NCBI GenBank assembly: GCA_027327685.1
Contig: DAHVYL010000038.1
Span: 1 to 6,627 of the forward strand
Direction of reading: 5' to 3'
DNA length: 6,627 nt
Origin: Candidatus Woesebacteria bacterium
GTDB taxonomy: Bacteria; Patescibacteriota; Microgenomatia; UBA8517
Below are positions 5,028-6,627 of the stretch, in pieces. The notes beneath the pieces are model-generated. The model was given only the letters and a program-made list of their open reading frames with translations, made no database searches and was not told the origin of the DNA. Both the position numbers and the translations under genes were made by a program. Position 1 is the stretch's first letter. The number at the start of each line of letters is the position of its first letter.

Positions 5028-6627
5028 GGTTTCCTCCGAACTTTGATTTCAGAGAAGAAACAATTTTGTCTCTGATACCTTTTACTTCGCTGTCGGATAG
5101 AGTTTTTGTTTCATCCTGATACCAAATTCTGAAAGTATGCGAATCTTGATAGACATCTATAAGTTCAGCATCAGCAACAAGTTTATTGTTTTTGATCTGC
5201 TCGATTACGTCACCGACCCTGGTTTTTTCCGGGAGAATAAAGTTAATGTCCTCAATCTGGGCCGGATATTTAGAAATCGGCTTAAATGAAGATATCTCAG
5301 AGGCTTCTTCCATGAGTTTTTCCATAACAAATTCGTAATAGGTAAAATTTGTATTTTCGGGAACCCCGATTTTGCCGATGACAATACCTCCGTGGTATAT
5401 AAAAGCACACCGGCCGGCCCCGAATCCTTTTAATTCCTCCGTTTTAAAATTGGCGGCGATGTTCAATCTTTCGAGTAGCGCCTCAACGACTCCTTTTGCC
5501 TGTCTATATGTAAATCCAAAAAACACCCCGGCAAGCATAAGTTCTTCTTTGGGCAGATCTTCATTTTTGGGAAGGTAGGTATTGGCCATTTCGAAAAGAT
5601 GAAATTTATCTTTCAACCCGACATTTTCCTTTGCGGCAGCAATAACCGAAGGCATGAGAGAGGTTCTTAAATATTCGGTTTCCGGTCCCAGGGGATTTTT
5701 GAGTTTGAGATATCTTTCATCGACATATTTTTTGGGTACCAGTGAAAGCGTATAAATCTCGGTTCCTCCAAATCCCGAGAGAATGTTTTTTACACCCGCC
5801 TCAAACTCGAATTTGTGATTCTCGGGCCTGTCCGGTAAAGGCCCCTCCATGATTTTACTTGGTAAATTATAGTATCCGTAAATTCTGGCGATTTCCTCCA
5901 ATATATCCTCGGGATTTTTGACATCCTTTGCTCTGAAAGACGGAATTTCTACAGTTAGGCTATTCCCTCTCCAATTACAACCAAAACCGAGAGTATTGAG
6001 ATAATTTGTAATATCTTTCTTGGGAACTTCTGCACCCAACCTCTTCTCTATGAATTCCAGGGAAACTTCCGCAGTTAATGTTTTATAGGGAGCCGGATAG
6101 ATATTTAATATATTTTTGGAAACCTCACCTTTTGTTAAAGATTTAAAAAGTTCAATTGCTTGTAAAATTGCCGGGGAGACAGTCTCGGGGTCTACCCCCT
6201 TTTCAAAAATAGCAGCGGCCGCAGTTCTTTGGGCAAGATACATGGAAGTCTTTCTGATGTTTATCGGATTGTAGGTTTGAACAAAAAGTAAAATATTTTT
6301 GGTGTTTTCATCAATCCTATCAACATCTTCAATGCTGTTTACGATATATCCGGTGTTTTCGCACCAACCGTTTATTCCCTTGACTTCAGGGTGGTCTTTG
6401 TCACCTACAATTACAACTTTATAGTCTTCCTTATATTTCCTGGCAACAAGATTATGAATTTTCTTTACATAAGGGCAGGTCGCATCAACCATATTCAGAT
6501 TCTTAGTTTTAATTTCATCATAAACGCCCGGTGCAACACCGTGAGCCCTTATAACAACATTTCCCGGCGCATCAATTTCGTCTATGCCCTGGACAACCTT
6601 GACCCCGCGCGCCTTAAGAGTGTCCAT
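5017..6627 (-). CDS. ispH-pheT: Chimeric ORF: IspH (LytB) middle segment fused in frame to PheT (Phe-tRNA ligase beta) C-terminal part; 5' end outside window
   Basis: One stop-free frame enters from the right edge and ends at TAG (5017-5019). Residues below count from the window edge. The Met at the edge is probably internal, since IspH proteins have ~45 residues before this point. Residues 1 to ~103 match IspH, the [4Fe-4S] enzyme ending the MEP isoprenoid pathway: RAHGV (His29, like E. coli His74), DATCP (Cys51, like Cys96) and HPEV (His79, Glu81, like His124 and Glu126). From ~105 the protein is PheT, the tRNA-binding partner of PheS: IDENTKNILL, INIRKTS and FEKGVDP (142-147), a B5 domain (~184-255, ending EEIARIYGYYNLP), the catalytic-like core (~265-440, with LKNPLG and YLRTSLMP) and an FDX-ACB anticodon-binding domain (~447-535). 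The IspH half lacks the C-terminal cluster cysteine (E. coli Cys197). The PheT half lacks the N-terminal OB fold, B1 and most of B3/B4. It may be a real deletion-fusion pseudogene, an assembly chimera or, less likely, a working fusion. Confidence 0.88.
   Translation of the reverse strand: MDTLKARGVKVVQGIDEIDAPGNVVIRAHGVAPGVYDEIKTKNLNMVDATCPYVKKIHNLVARKYKEDYKVVIVGDKDHPEVKGINGWCENTGYIVNSIEDVDRIDENTKNILLFVQTYNPINIRKTSMYLAQRTAAAAIFEKGVDPETVSPAILQAIELFKSLTKGEVSKNILNIYPAPYKTLTAEVSLEFIEKRLGAEVPKKDITNYLNTLGFGCNWRGNSLTVEIPSFRAKDVKNPEDILEEIARIYGYYNLPSKIMEGPLPDRPENHKFEFEAGVKNILSGFGGTEIYTLSLVPKKYVDERYLKLKNPLGPETEYLRTSLMPSVIAAAKENVGLKDKFHLFEMANTYLPKNEDLPKEELMLAGVFFGFTYRQAKGVVEALLERLNIAANFKTEELKGFGAGRCAFIYHGGIVIGKIGVPENTNFTYYEFVMEKLMEEASEISSFKPISKYPAQIEDINFILPEKTRVGDVIEQIKNNKLVADAELIDVYQDSHTFRIWYQDETKTLSDSEVKGIRDKIVSSLKSKFGGNLKE
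5049..5075 (+). terminator. Weak terminator-like hairpin downstream of the PBP gene
   Basis: Inverted repeat TCAGAGA (5049-5055) and TCTCTGA (5069-5075) form a perfect 7-bp stem, with a short inner AAA/TTT pairing and a small loop. It begins 21 nt after the PBP stop codon and is followed by TACCTTTTACTT, a poor U tract. It lies inside the coding end of the convergent pheT part, as expected where two genes overlap tail to tail. The stem is short and AT-rich, so intrinsic termination is uncertain. Confidence 0.2.
6298..6327 (-). other. IspH/PheT homology junction
   Basis: Upstream of this point on the minus strand the protein follows IspH through NSIEDVD (equivalent to the VESVEDVEKL region after HPEV). 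Downstream it follows PheT from about IDENTKNILL, the strand leading to the INIRKTS helix. The switch falls within codons 101-110, and no stop or frame change marks it. The exact base cannot be fixed by eye because the residues between (RIDE) would fit either parent. Confidence 0.6.

Noticed and set aside
6301..6360. A 9-bp direct repeat (GGTGTTTTC at 6301-6309 and 6352-6360), considered as the recombination point of the IspH-PheT join.
   Set aside because: The IspH-like sequence continues past the first copy (YIVNSIEDVD), so a crossover between the copies would not give the observed product. It encodes a chance repeated Glu-Asn-Thr.
6625..6627. The ATG at the right edge as the true start of the ispH-pheT ORF.
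   Set aside because: It aligns to an internal position of IspH (the equivalent of VVDSLRERG in E. coli). The N-terminal cluster cysteine region should lie upstream, beyond the window.

Overview
The window is a compact, moderately AT-rich piece of a bacterial genome. It carries four long genes and one very small one, with almost no non-coding DNA. Several traits point to a Candidate Phyla Radiation (Patescibacteria) bacterium, most likely Microgenomates-like: short intergenic gaps, no clear Shine-Dalgarno sequences, a class A penicillin-binding protein with an added C-terminal Ig-like region, and a short tyrosyl-tRNA synthetase with an unusual KMSKS motif. This placement is inferred from protein style and was not tested by a search.

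Layout. Bases 1-1114 (minus) hold the N-terminal half of the branch-migrating helicase RecG, which runs off the left edge before its Walker B box. Bases 1130-1234 (minus) encode a 34-residue, single-helix membrane protein. Bases 1243-2391 (minus) are tyrS, complete. A 77-bp divergent region follows, with a -10-like element just upstream of each start codon. Bases 2469-5027 (plus) are a complete bifunctional peptidoglycan synthase (class A PBP). Bases 5017-6627 (minus) are one open frame that enters from the right edge. Its first ~103 visible residues are the middle of IspH (LytB), and the remaining ~430 are the C-terminal part of the phenylalanyl-tRNA synthetase beta chain (PheT). The tails of the PBP gene and this ORF overlap by 11 bp on opposite strands.

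How the genes relate. tyrS, the small ORF and recG form a tight same-strand run and are probably co-transcribed, with a possible extra promoter directly before recG. The PBP gene is transcribed divergently from tyrS. The functions are housekeeping: translation, recombination and repair, cell wall, and possibly isoprenoid synthesis. I see no mobile element, CRISPR array, tRNA, rRNA or defence system.

The two points most worth following are the in-frame IspH-PheT chimera, where both halves lack parts the parent enzymes need, and the recurrence of a TAGAAT/TATAAT hexamer 7-8 nt before the ATG of three genes, which suggests leaderless or near-leaderless mRNAs.
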